DNA of 64,000 nt from Roseobacter sp. MH60115 (GTDB lineage: Bacteria; Pseudomonadota; Alphaproteobacteria; Rhodobacterales; Rhodobacteraceae), in assembly GCF_015644665.1 (NCBI RefSeq), contig NZ_JADOBQ010000004.1:255501-319500 (forward strand). Reading direction: 5' to 3'. The first letter of the stretch is position 1. The number at the start of each line of letters is the position of its first letter. Position numbers and translations under genes: made by a program. Positions 1-7,717 of the stretch are shown piece by piece. The notes beneath the pieces were generated by a model that was not told where the DNA came from, made no database searches, and worked only from the letters and a program-made list of their open reading frames with translations.

Positions 1-45
1 GGTCAGCGGTCGCATGCGCGTGCCAAACCCGGCTGCGAACAGCAT
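1..45 (-). CDS. N-terminus of MurU-like sugar-1-phosphate nucleotidyltransferase (partial)
   Basis: Only the first 15 codons lie in the window. Read on the minus strand from an ATG whose A is the last base of the preceding kinase stop (TAATG junction), they give MLFAAGFGTRMRPLT. That is the GxGTRxxPLT nucleotide-binding loop of NTP-transferases of the glucose-1-phosphate thymidylyltransferase/mannose-1-phosphate guanylyltransferase type. Next to an AmgK-like kinase the best guess is MurU, which makes UDP-MurNAc from MurNAc-1-phosphate in cell-wall recycling. The family is secure from the motif; the exact substrate is inferred from the neighbour. The gene continues beyond position 1. Confidence 0.75.
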   Translation of the reverse strand, partial: MLFAAGFGTRMRPLT

Positions 46-1067
46 TACCGATCCGGGAAGGTCGCGCATTTCGATCTCAACAGGGTCAGGGCGTCCGAGG
101 TTGGAGGCGGTAAGGATTGATGGATGTGCTTGGCCAGATCTGCGAGGGCCGGGTGTTTCAGATTGGTCTGAACATGGCCCCATACGCGTGGGATCAGGTC
201 AATGTAATGTGCCTTGCCGTCACGCAGGCAGAGCCATGAGAAAACCCCCAGAATGCGCAGGTTCCGCTGTGCTCCGAGGACCGCGTAAGCCATGGTAAAT
301 CTCTCCCGGTCATGCGGGCTCTGATCCAGGAAATGGTCAATCATCTGGCGCTCCAACTCGGGGGGCACGTCCCGGCGGGCGTCTTGCAGCAGCGAGACCA
401 GATCGTAGGCCGTATGCCCCAGCACCGCGTCCTGAAAGTCCAGCACTCCGACGCGCGCAAGCCCTTCCCGGTCGGGCAACCAGAGCAGGTTTTCTGCGTG
501 ATAGTCTCTTTGAATGAGCACTTTTGGCTGCGTGTCGAGCGGTGCGAGATGCTTTTCAAACAGCTTTGAAAACTCAGTGCGCGCATCGTCGTCGATCTCT
601 CCCGCTATGCCGAACTGATACCAGTCAAAGGTCGGCGCCGTAAGGGACGTGAGCGTTGCGGCGTCATAGGTTGCCAGCGGTGGCGGCGGCGCACGATGCA
701 GATGCACCAGCACATCAACAGCGGCTTCATAGAGCGCTGCCTCGCGCTGCGGTTCCCGTTCCAGAACGCGGGCAAAAAGATCATCCCCCAGATCTTCGAG
801 CAGCAGGAACCCCCGCCGGTCATCCTGAGCAAAAATGCGTGGCGCGCTGAGCCCGATGCCTGCGAGATAGGCGGCGATGCGGGTAAAAGGACGGATGTCA
901 TTGCCCTTGGCGGGCGGCGCGTCCATCAGAACCGCCCGCATCCCGTCCGGCTGCACCAGCCGATCATAGCGTCGGGTGGAGGCATCACCGGCCAGCGGCG
1001 TGATCGTCGCACCACCCCACCCTGCCCGCTCGACGAAAGCCTCAAGATCGTGATCGCGCGACGTCAT
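45..1067 (-). CDS. amgK: AmgK-like aminoglycoside phosphotransferase-fold sugar kinase
   Basis: A 340-residue kinase of the APH/choline kinase fold. The catalytic loop is in QRDYHAENLLWL and the metal-binding DFQDA follows about 20 residues later. In Pseudomonas the homologue AmgK phosphorylates MurNAc/GlcNAc at the anomeric carbon for peptidoglycan recycling, and MurU then makes UDP-MurNAc. Here the following gene begins with a nucleotidyltransferase motif, which supports that role. I start at the ATG at 1067 because it overlaps the tsaE stop as ATGA; an ATG ten codons upstream would run 33 bases into tsaE. The order DivL-like, tsaE, amgK, murU resembles the divL region of Caulobacter. The fold is certain, the substrate inferred. 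Confidence 0.8.
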   Translation of the reverse strand: MTSRDHDLEAFVERAGWGGATITPLAGDASTRRYDRLVQPDGMRAVLMDAPPAKGNDIRPFTRIAAYLAGIGLSAPRIFAQDDRRGFLLLEDLGDDLFARVLEREPQREAALYEAAVDVLVHLHRAPPPPLATYDAATLTSLTAPTFDWYQFGIAGEIDDDARTEFSKLFEKHLAPLDTQPKVLIQRDYHAENLLWLPDREGLARVGVLDFQDAVLGHTAYDLVSLLQDARRDVPPELERQMIDHFLDQSPHDRERFTMAYAVLGAQRNLRILGVFSWLCLRDGKAHYIDLIPRVWGHVQTNLKHPALADLAKHIHQSLPPPTSDALTLLRSKCATFPDR

Positions 1068-1537
1068 GGAGCCCAGGCTCTCATTTTTCCCGCCCACCGC
1101 GGATCCTGCCAGTCGGCGCAGAGTGTGCGGCTATCCTCTGAGGTGCCGTCTTTCAGCCAGATGTTCAGTGCGTTTTCCGGGCGCAGATCGCCCAGCCTGT
1201 CGGGCCATTCCACCAGACAGATCGCGGTGTCGAAGGCTTCCGCCAATCCAAGTTCCTCGATTTCATCGACGGTACCAATACGGTAAAGATCGGCGTGCCA
1301 AAGCGGCCCGGCGGTCGTGTCATAGGTCTGTACGAGGGTGAATGTTGGAGAAGGAACATCTTCGGGCGTGATCAGCACGGAACGGATCAGGCTCCGCGCA
1401 AAGTGGGTCTTGCCAGCGCCCACGGGGCCGCTCAGCAACACTGTATCCCCCGGTTCCAGCATGGGTCCGAGCGCCGCCGCCGCCAGAGCGGTCGCATCGC
1501 TGGTGTCAAATTGATGGGAAAATCGGTTGGCGGTCAT
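1064..1537 (-). CDS. tsaE: TsaE, tRNA t6A biosynthesis ATPase
   Basis: A 157-residue P-loop ATPase with Walker A GPVGAGKT at residues 37-44 and the SPTFTLVQTY stretch typical of TsaE (YjeE). The length is normal. TsaE works in the cytoplasm with TsaB and TsaD to transfer the threonylcarbamoyl group to A37 of ANN-decoding tRNAs. TsaD is also in this window (12656-13741) but far away, and no tsaB is seen. The gene overlaps the kinase downstream by 4 bp and follows the PAS protein after 47 bp, so the three are probably co-transcribed. Confidence 0.93.
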   Translation of the reverse strand: MTANRFSHQFDTSDATALAAAALGPMLEPGDTVLLSGPVGAGKTHFARSLIRSVLITPEDVPSPTFTLVQTYDTTAGPLWHADLYRIGTVDEIEELGLAEAFDTAICLVEWPDRLGDLRPENALNIWLKDGTSEDSRTLCADWQDPRWAGKMRAWAP

Positions 1538-1584
1538 GCCCCATGCTTACCGCGCGCAGGGTTGGCTGCAAGAGGTAAGAGGGT

Positions 1585-3135
1585 TCAGGCCGACGGGCGG
1601 TTGACCTTTGTCCGTCTCGGTTTGGTTTTCGCCGTCCCATTCTGGACAAACCGGATTACCGTCGCGCCGGAGGCAATGCGCGATACGCTGCAGGAAAGAT
1701 CGGTGCCATCGCTGAGCTTTGCGGGCATGTCCCACGTGGTGCGGTCGCCATAGCCGCGCACGAAATCCGTCAGTGCGGGCCAGCGCGCGCCCGGCTTGCA
1801 CAGGCGTTTCCACTCATGCACGGAATCGGCGATGGTCACATCGGCAAAGGAATTGTCGGGATCGAGCCCCCAAAGCTCCCTGTAGGCGACGTTGCAAAAG
1901 GTCAGAACACCTGTGGAGGAGAAGACAACCAAAGCCTCATCGAAGGTATCCATAAGGGACTGGCCGAGCTCCAGCTCAGCCCGGAAGTTCCGTGTCAGAG
2001 ACACTTCGGCGCTGATATCTTCGATGAGAAAGGCGATGGCGCCATCGGGATGCGGCCGTCCGCGGACCCGGTAGGTCTGGCCGGTCTCCAACGTCCAGGT
2101 TTCCTGATACCGGCCGTCGGTGGCCGCCGCGATCACCTCAGAGATTTCCTGACGCCAGGAGTGGTAGTTCTTGGGCTCCGGCATCCGCCGGTTTTCGCGC
2201 ATCCGGTCAAAGAACGACAGCAGCGTGGGCCGACCGCTCAGGAAATCCGCAGGCAGGTTGGTCAGGTCGATCAGGGCCGGGTTGAAAAGGGCCAGCTGCC
2301 CATTACGGTCAAAAATCGCCAGCCCGATAGAGAGTTGCGCAAAGGTCTTTGCCAGCGTTTGTACGAAATTGCGCTGGGCAACTTCCGATTTCACCACCGC
2401 ATTCACATCCACCGCGTGGAAAATCGTGATGTCACCGACGGTCACCGCATTGACGTCGTACCAGTCTTTTCTACCATCCGCCTTGGACTGCGTAGAGACG
2501 CGCTGCCGTCCAGTGCTCTCGTTCGCGGTATCGGTCACTTTGAACACCGGTTTTGTGGCCAGGGGTGCGGTGTTGTGCAGCCTGTTGTACAGATCTTCAT
2601 AAGCCGCGTTGTGCCATGTGACCTTACCGGTCGAATCCACTTGCCAGACCGGGTGGGGCGTCGTGTCACTGGCGCGCCGCAAATCCGCGAGTTCCCGGTG
2701 AAGCGCGCGCAATTTCTGTGACTGCGCGGCGTTGATCATCCGGTCGTCGTTCATGTGGATCTGGGTAAACTTGCCGCGATGCGTGAGTTTGAGGGTCGCC
2801 GTATCCTCGGCATGGCGCGCGGGCACCGTGACGGACCCCGGCTGGTTCGACATCGGGTGTTCCGGCACGCTGGGGAACCGGTTGAGCATACGCTCGCGCC
2901 ACGATTGCCAATCATCCTGGCCCGGGATCAACCGATAAAGCTGCTGCGCTGTGTCGGATGCGTGGTGCAGGTCTTCCTGGTCAAAGAGAAAAGAGATGCC
3001 GTCCGGATGGGTTTCCCGTGTCGCATCCGGAGACGGGCGTGTCGTCGAACGTCTCTGTCGGGTGATCCAGAATAGCGCGGCACCTGTGCTGAGCCCGGCT
3101 GCAGCAACGATGGCCGCTATGTCCCAAAAAGGCAT
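1585..3135 (-). CDS. DivL-like membrane-anchored multi-PAS protein lacking a kinase domain
   Basis: 516 residues. Residues 5-26 form one membrane helix followed by a basic stop-transfer patch (RQRR). A linker leads to three PAS-like regions at about 155-245, 257-375 (NGQLALFNPALIDLTNLPADF) and 385-495 (LVVFSSTGVLTFCNVAYREL). The protein ends 20 residues later in a basic tail; there is no DHp or HATPase domain, and only 47 bp separate it from tsaE, so no decayed kinase lies downstream. The position before tsaE-amgK-murU matches Caulobacter divL, whose product has the same helix-plus-PAS front half and then a tyrosine kinase-like module. I infer a truncated DivL that could sense and bind partners of the CckA-CtrA relay. 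A full CtrA-type site lies 56 bp upstream. The PAS architecture is clear; the DivL orthology is inferred. Confidence 0.7.
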   Translation of the reverse strand: MPFWDIAAIVAAAGLSTGAALFWITRQRRSTTRPSPDATRETHPDGISFLFDQEDLHHASDTAQQLYRLIPGQDDWQSWRERMLNRFPSVPEHPMSNQPGSVTVPARHAEDTATLKLTHRGKFTQIHMNDDRMINAAQSQKLRALHRELADLRRASDTTPHPVWQVDSTGKVTWHNAAYEDLYNRLHNTAPLATKPVFKVTDTANESTGRQRVSTQSKADGRKDWYDVNAVTVGDITIFHAVDVNAVVKSEVAQRNFVQTLAKTFAQLSIGLAIFDRNGQLALFNPALIDLTNLPADFLSGRPTLLSFFDRMRENRRMPEPKNYHSWRQEISEVIAAATDGRYQETWTLETGQTYRVRGRPHPDGAIAFLIEDISAEVSLTRNFRAELELGQSLMDTFDEALVVFSSTGVLTFCNVAYRELWGLDPDNSFADVTIADSVHEWKRLCKPGARWPALTDFVRGYGDRTTWDMPAKLSDGTDLSCSVSRIASGATVIRFVQNGTAKTKPRRTKVNRPSA

Positions 3136-3190
3136 GAGCCGAACAATCCCTGTATCAGATGAAGACGGATTTACTATTCCTTGGCCTTAG

Positions 3191-3205
3191 TTAACGGCTG
3201 GTTAA
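3191..3205 (-). promoter_or_regulatory. Candidate CtrA binding site TTAA-N7-TTAAC
   Basis: Read on the minus strand the bases are TTAACCAGCCGTTAAC, an exact match to the alphaproteobacterial CtrA consensus TTAA-N7-TTAAC. It lies in the 83-bp gap between regB and the DivL-like gene, 56 bp before that start codon and pointing toward it. CtrA is the cell-cycle/motility master regulator that DivL helps control, so the position is functionally apt. The match is seen directly; binding is inferred. Confidence 0.6.
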
Positions 3206-3218
3206 TTTGCCGAACGGC

Positions 3219-4616
3219 TCACACGGCGAACTGGCGGTTTTCACCGAATTGCCGGGCTTGGTCGCTGCCATTGGCGTCAATGCGCCGTCGCTCCCAGGTC
3301 ACGTGCACAATGGCACCCAGATCGGCACGTTTTCCCTCTTCTACGGCAACAGGATCGCGGCCATTGGCAAAGCGGAGTTCGGCACCTGATCTTTCAAGAA
3401 GGGTTTTTGCGATAAACAGGCCCAATCCCATACCTTCGTACCCGGGGCGCAGACCGCTGCTCGTCGTGTTGCGCCGACGGCGCATGAAGGGATCGCCAAT
3501 CCGCCCCAACAGCTGTGGCGGAAAGCCGCATCCGTCATCCATGATGCGCAGGGAAATACTGTCGTCACACCATCCGGCTTCGATCCAGATGTCTGTTTCC
3601 GCGAAATCGACCGCGTTCTGGATGAGGTTTCGCAGGCCGTGGATGATCTCCGGTTGGCGCAGGATGGAGGGTTGCGCCACCGGGTCCTGAAGGTGGTGAA
3701 AATGTACCGTCTTGCCGCGCCCAATATGCGGTTCCGCGGCCTCTTCGATCACCGCCATGAGGGGTGCTTGCCGCAGGTGCAGATCGTCCTTTCCGGCACG
3801 TCCCATATCCCGCAGGATGTCCCGGCATCGATCCGCCTGCTCGCGGATCAGCGCGGCATCTTCCCGTAGATCCGGGTGGTGGGTCAGCTCTTCGTACAAT
3901 TCACCACTGGCAAGCTTGATGGTCGCCAAGGGCGTGCCCAATTCGTGTGCCGCCGCCGCAACGACACCGCCAAGATCCGTCAGTTTCTGTTCGCGCGCCA
4001 GAGCCATTTGCGTGGCCGCCAAAGCGTCCGACATGGAGTGAATTTCGGACGTGACCCGCACGGAATAGGCGCTGATAAAGACAATTGCGATGATCAGCGC
4101 GATCCAATGGCCGAAAACGAACAGTTGCGGGATTTCCAGGATCAACCCGCTGTCTGTGCGCAACGGCAAATGGATCTGCGACAGGATGGAAACCATCAGG
4201 ATCGCGGTGCTGCCCAACAGAACGGTCGACCGGAGCGTCAGAACCGCGGCGGAAATCGTAACGGGGCCCAGCATCAAAAGGGCAAAGGGATTGTGTAGCC
4301 CACCGGTCAGAAACAGCAGAATGCTGAGTTGAAGCAGGTCAAAGAGCACCATCAGCATGTTTTCGACTTCGCCGAGCCGCTTGTTTTCGGGGAAAATGAA
4401 GATGGCAACCAGATTGGCTATGACAGAGGCGCCAATTGCCATGTAGCAAAACCCCAGCTCCAACTGGAGACCGTACCAGTGCTGCGCCACCGTGATCGCA
4501 GTAAGCTGGCCGCCGATGGCAAACCAGCGCAACAGGATCATCGTGCGCAGCCGTATCCAGCTGGCGCGCGTATCCCCGCCGAGAGGTCTGACAGTGGTTT
4601 CCTGCATGCGGCTCAC
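3219..4616 (-). CDS. regB: RegB/PrrB redox sensor histidine kinase
   Basis: 465 residues. Six hydrophobic segments occupy about residues 25-185, then a transmitter domain. The quinone-contact loop GGLHNPF sits at 105-111. The H-box AAAHELGTPLATIK gives phospho-histidine 224 (225 in R. capsulatus RegB), and the redox-active cysteine in ADRCRDILRD is residue 264 (265 in R. capsulatus). The GxGLGLFIAK ATP lid is present. RegB phosphorylates RegA when the quinone pool is reduced, controlling photosynthesis, CO2 and N2 fixation and respiration genes in this family. The gene is divergent from senC-regA, the classical arrangement. An alternative start at Met4 is equally possible. Confidence 0.96.
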   Translation of the reverse strand: MSRMQETTVRPLGGDTRASWIRLRTMILLRWFAIGGQLTAITVAQHWYGLQLELGFCYMAIGASVIANLVAIFIFPENKRLGEVENMLMVLFDLLQLSILLFLTGGLHNPFALLMLGPVTISAAVLTLRSTVLLGSTAILMVSILSQIHLPLRTDSGLILEIPQLFVFGHWIALIIAIVFISAYSVRVTSEIHSMSDALAATQMALAREQKLTDLGGVVAAAAHELGTPLATIKLASGELYEELTHHPDLREDAALIREQADRCRDILRDMGRAGKDDLHLRQAPLMAVIEEAAEPHIGRGKTVHFHHLQDPVAQPSILRQPEIIHGLRNLIQNAVDFAETDIWIEAGWCDDSISLRIMDDGCGFPPQLLGRIGDPFMRRRRNTTSSGLRPGYEGMGLGLFIAKTLLERSGAELRFANGRDPVAVEEGKRADLGAIVHVTWERRRIDANGSDQARQFGENRQFAV

Positions 4617-4637
4617 CGCTTGTTGAGTTGCATAGAT

Positions 4638-4655
4638 GTCGCAGGACGGTACGAC
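4638..4655. promoter_or_regulatory. Possible RegA/PrrA operator in regB-senC divergent region
   Basis: The 90-bp gap between regB and senC contains GTCG at 4638-4641 and CGAC at 4652-4655, an inverted repeat with a 10-bp spacer. RegA/PrrA sites are loosely defined, GC-rich inverted repeats containing GCGNC/GNCGC-like halves, and this promoter region is autoregulated in Rhodobacter. The dyad is short, so this is only a candidate. Confidence 0.25.
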
Positions 4656-4706
4656 TTCGATTTGATAGGAACACCCTAACGCCGCAAATCAGGAGAAGCG
4701 ACACCC

Positions 4707-5324
4707 ATGCGCTACATCGCCCCCCTTTCCGCTATCGCCATCGTTGGTCTTCTGGCCGGGATTTGGTTTGCCACGCAATCGCCGACGGGTGATGATGCCT
4801 ATGCGCAGTGCAGCGCAAGCCAGGTTGCCGGTGGTGCGGGTGCGATTGGTGGTCCCTTTGAGCTGGTGAATGCGGCCGGCGAAACCGTCACAGATCAGGA
4901 TGTGATCACCGAGCCCACGCTGCTGTATTTCGGCTATACCTTCTGCCCGGACGTTTGCCCGATCGACACCGCGCGCAACGCGGAGGCCGTGGATATGCTC
5001 GCGGAGAACAACATTTCCGTCACGCCGGTTTTTATCTCCATCGATCCCAAGCGGGACACCCCTGAAGTTGTCGGAGATTTCGCACAGAACCTGCACGAGC
5101 GGATGATCGGCCTGACGGGTTCGCCAGAGCAGGTGAAAGCGGCGAGCGAGGCTTATCGCACGTATTACAAGGCCCATGACGGGGATGATGATTTCTACCT
5201 CGTCGATCACTCGACATTCAGTTACCTGGTGCTGCCGGAAAAGGGGTTCGTGGAGTTTTTCCGGCGTGAGGCAACGGCTCAGGACATCGCGGACACAGTT
5301 ACCTGCTTTGTGGAAAACACCTGA
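4707..5324 (+). CDS. senC: SenC/PrrC, SCO1-family copper chaperone
   Basis: 205 residues with an N-terminal membrane anchor (about 5-23) and a periplasmic thioredoxin-fold SCO domain. The copper ligands are CPDVC (Cys80, Cys84) and His168 in LVDHSTFSYLV. SCO proteins deliver copper to, or reduce, the CuA/CuB sites of cytochrome c oxidases; in Rhodobacter this one (SenC/PrrC) is encoded with regA and also influences photosynthesis gene expression. The gene begins after GGAGAAG and is followed 83 bp later by regA. Length and motifs are complete. Confidence 0.95.
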   Translation: MRYIAPLSAIAIVGLLAGIWFATQSPTGDDAYAQCSASQVAGGAGAIGGPFELVNAAGETVTDQDVITEPTLLYFGYTFCPDVCPIDTARNAEAVDMLAENNISVTPVFISIDPKRDTPEVVGDFAQNLHERMIGLTGSPEQVKAASEAYRTYYKAHDGDDDFYLVDHSTFSYLVLPEKGFVEFFRREATAQDIADTVTCFVENT

Positions 5325-5407
5325 AACCACCACACATGGTTTGACGAGTGCCCTGCACTGCCACATATTGCATGAGGATGACCGACAACGTGCTAAGGAA
5401 AGCGCCG

Positions 5408-5962
5408 ATGCAGGAAGCCGCTCAATTGGACCTCGGAGAAGATGCCAGCCTTTTGCTGGTGGATGACGATGAACCGTTTCTGCGTCGGCTTGCCAAGGCG
5501 ATGGAGAAACGCGGTTTTTCCGTCGAGACAGCAGATTCCGTAGCGGCAGGCAAGGCGATTGCCACAGCCCGGCCCCCGGCCTATGCCGTGGTCGATTTAA
5601 GGCTCGAAGACGGAAATGGCCTCGATGTGGTTGAGGTGCTGCGGGAAAAACGTCCCGATATTCGCGTCGTTGTGCTGACGGGGTACGGCGCGATTGCGAC
5701 CGCCGTGGCTGCAGTGAAAATCGGTGCGACGGACTATCTGTCGAAGCCTGCCGATGCTGCGGATATCGTGAATGCTTTGCTGGCGCGGGGGGATGACTTG
5801 CCGCCGCCACCCGAAAATCCGATGAGCGCGGATCGCGTACGGTGGGAACATATTCAACGGGTGTTTGAACTCTGTGACCGCAATGTCAGTGAAACCGCGC
5901 GACGCCTGAACATGCACCGCAGAACGCTGCAGCGCATACTAGCAAAGCGCTCGCCAAGATAG
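5408..5962 (+). CDS. regA: RegA/PrrA global response regulator
   Basis: 184 residues, exactly the size of R. capsulatus RegA. The receiver has acidic residues in LLVDDDEPF, phospho-acceptor Asp63 in VVDLRLEDGNGLDVVE, and Lys in YLSKPADA. A proline hinge (PPPPENP) leads to a Fis-type helix-turn-helix, NVSETARRLNMHRRTLQRIL, nearly invariant in the family. I choose the ATG at 5408, preceded by AAGGAAA at a good distance; a start 20 codons upstream adds residues absent from relatives. It is the cognate partner of RegB. A REPIN-like palindrome follows the stop. Confidence 0.96.
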   Translation: MQEAAQLDLGEDASLLLVDDDEPFLRRLAKAMEKRGFSVETADSVAAGKAIATARPPAYAVVDLRLEDGNGLDVVEVLREKRPDIRVVVLTGYGAIATAVAAVKIGATDYLSKPADAADIVNALLARGDDLPPPPENPMSADRVRWEHIQRVFELCDRNVSETARRLNMHRRTLQRILAKRSPR

Positions 5963-5971
5963 ACCCGTGGC

Positions 5972-6049
5972 AAGGTGGCCTGAAAGCCCACCCTACCTGC
6001 CACCATCACCCTCTCCGCCAACAGGTAAGGTGGGCTTTCAGGCCACCTT
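5972..6049. repeat. REPIN-like inverted repeat pair
   Basis: Two 28-base arms (5972-5999 and 6022-6049) are inverted copies of each other with one mismatch, separated by 22 bases. Each arm carries a GTAG or GTAA head next to an imperfect hairpin (GGTGG, a G-G mismatch, then a loop). That is the head-plus-palindrome layout of REP sequences, and two in opposite orientation form a REPIN. A sister copy lies at 43785-43842. This one fills the gap between convergent regA and the GNAT gene, and five T follow the right arm, so it may also terminate transcription. Confidence 0.75.
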
Positions 6050-6051
6050 TT

Positions 6052-6537
6052 TCAGATGTCGTATCGTTTGCTGATCTTGTTGACGAGCTGCCCGGATGCC
6101 AAAGCGACATCCTCGTCAAAGTGCCAGTCTCTGAACCCTCGGCTTTGATAATAGGTCAGCCCGCCTGTGTTGTCCGCACGGATCGTCGCATTGATCCACA
6201 CATAGCCCAGTTCTTTTGCCGCTTTTGCCGTCGCATCGAACAGCGCCGACCCAATCCCCAGGCCGGTTTGACCCACCTTCACGAATGTGGCGATGTCCGC
6301 GGCGTCGGGTGGCAGCTTTGGATGGGGTTCAAGCAGCTGAAACCCAACGACCTCTTCCTGTTCGTTCACCGCCACATGCCAGGCGGACCCGCTTGAATGG
6401 CCTGCCATCCAGTCTTTCAGATCATCACCTGTCACGGGTTTGGTCAGCGCGGTTGTTCCGCCGATGTCGATAATTTCATTCAACAGCCGCGCCATGGAGG
6501 CGCAGTCGAGGGGCATTGCCGGTCGCACGTGAATCAT
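6052..6537 (-). CDS. GNAT family N-acetyltransferase
   Basis: 161 residues of the GNAT fold. The acetyl-CoA pyrophosphate loop is in VKVGQTGLGIGSALFDA (QxxGxG/A type) and the C-terminal motif is NTGGLTYYQSRGF. The substrate cannot be told; relatives are annotated as phosphinothricin or amino acid acetyltransferases. The start overlaps the stop of the HD hydrolase upstream by 4 bp (ATGA), so the two form an operon. The stop lies two bases from the REPIN-like element. Confidence 0.85.
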   Translation of the reverse strand: MIHVRPAMPLDCASMARLLNEIIDIGGTTALTKPVTGDDLKDWMAGHSSGSAWHVAVNEQEEVVGFQLLEPHPKLPPDAADIATFVKVGQTGLGIGSALFDATAKAAKELGYVWINATIRADNTGGLTYYQSRGFRDWHFDEDVALASGQLVNKISKRYDI

Positions 6538-7133
6538 CCCATTTCCTCCAGGAGCATCGCGTGACGCTTGGTAAAGGCGCGGCGGGTTTCGACCGGGGGC
6601 CGCAGCACGATCTGCAGGGCGTGCATGGCTTTCGCGTCCGGCTTGCCAAAAAACTTGCTGGCCTCAGATTGTGAAAACCCCGCAATCTGTGTGGCTTCCA
6701 TCCAGGCGCTGATTTTATCGGCCTTTTTGATCTGTTTCTTGATCTGAACGGGAATCGCTGCTGGCAGACCAAACCGAATATGCACCGCCGCCGCGAGGCG
6801 ATCATCCAGCGCACCATAATCCGGACCAACGGCTGCCTTGACCGGTGAAATCATGTCTCCGATGACATATTCCGGCGCGTCATGCAGCAATGCCGCAAGA
6901 CGCCATTTGGCCGGTGCTTTCGGGGCGATACGGCCAAAGAGTGTTTCTACCAAAAGCGAATGTTCGGCCACGGAGTAGGCGTGATTTCCCCGCGTCTGGC
7001 CGTTCCAGCGCGCAACAAAGGCCAAACCGTGGGCAATGTCTTCGATTTCGATATCGACTGGCGTCGGGTCGAGCAGGTCAAGCCTGCGTCCTGACAGCAT
7101 CCGCTGCCATGCGCGTGCCGGCGATCTGGCCAT
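6534..7133 (-). CDS. HD-domain phosphohydrolase (YfbR-like)
   Basis: 199 residues with metal-binding histidines in NHAYSVAEHSLLVE and the HD signature in AALLHDAPEYVIGDM, as in small HD-domain nucleotidases such as YfbR. Relatives dephosphorylate 5'-deoxynucleotides or related phosphates; the substrate here is unknown. The later conserved acidic region KKADKISAWMEATQ fits the family. It is the first gene of a two-gene operon with the GNAT protein. Confidence 0.82.
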   Translation of the reverse strand: MARSPARAWQRMLSGRRLDLLDPTPVDIEIEDIAHGLAFVARWNGQTRGNHAYSVAEHSLLVETLFGRIAPKAPAKWRLAALLHDAPEYVIGDMISPVKAAVGPDYGALDDRLAAAVHIRFGLPAAIPVQIKKQIKKADKISAWMEATQIAGFSQSEASKFFGKPDAKAMHALQIVLRPPVETRRAFTKRHAMLLEEMG

Positions 7134-7338
7134 ATCGGGTCATCCTCGTGTGTTTGCACCTGATTATCCCGCGGCCCGGTCACTGGCAAATCCCTTCCTC
7201 ACGATGAGAGCACAGGAATGTGCAGGCTGGAATGTCGCAAATCCGCATGATCGGGCTTATATTAAAAGTATCTACAGCAACAGGCGCACGACGTCTTACT
7301 ACCTTCATGCGGTGCGCCCCTGATCAAGGAGCAATCCC

Positions 7339-7644
7339 ATGTTTAAACGTCTTTTTTCGGCAGCCCTTGTCTTTGGCGCAGCAGCGCTCGCGCCTCCCTT
7401 GGCGGCTCAAACGGCCTGCCTGCCACGCAGCGATCTCGTCAATGCGCTGAAAAGCACTTACAGCGAACAAATGGCGGGTGGCGGTCTGCAAAACGCATCG
7501 CGACTGATCGAAATCTGGACTTCCCGACGTACCGGCAGTTTCACCATCTTCATCACGCGCCCGGACGGCATCAGCTGTGTGGTTGCAAGTGGCCAGGACT
7601 GGTACTCGGTCCCGCAACCTATTGGCGAAGGCGTCAAAGGGTAA
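7339..7644 (+). CDS. Small secreted protein of unknown function
   Basis: 101 residues. A signal peptide (MFKR, hydrophobic stretch, PPLAAQ) predicts cleavage near residue 24, leaving about 77 residues with two cysteines (CLPRSDLV and DGISCVV) that may pair in the periplasm. The start has GGAG nine bases upstream. Similar proteins occur in Rhodobacteraceae but I know no function. The 205 bp upstream hold no other gene that I can support. Confidence 0.75.
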   Translation: MFKRLFSAALVFGAAALAPPLAAQTACLPRSDLVNALKSTYSEQMAGGGLQNASRLIEIWTSRRTGSFTIFITRPDGISCVVASGQDWYSVPQPIGEGVKG

Positions 7645-7717
7645 GGTCGTATTACGCCATTGTCCCTTTTAAGCCTCGGTGCTATCTGAACGGCAACTTT
7701 GGATGCAGGGAATGTGA

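Noticed and set aside
7645-7717. An SAH or SAM riboswitch before ahcY
   Set aside because: The 73-bp gap is too short and shows no matching helices.
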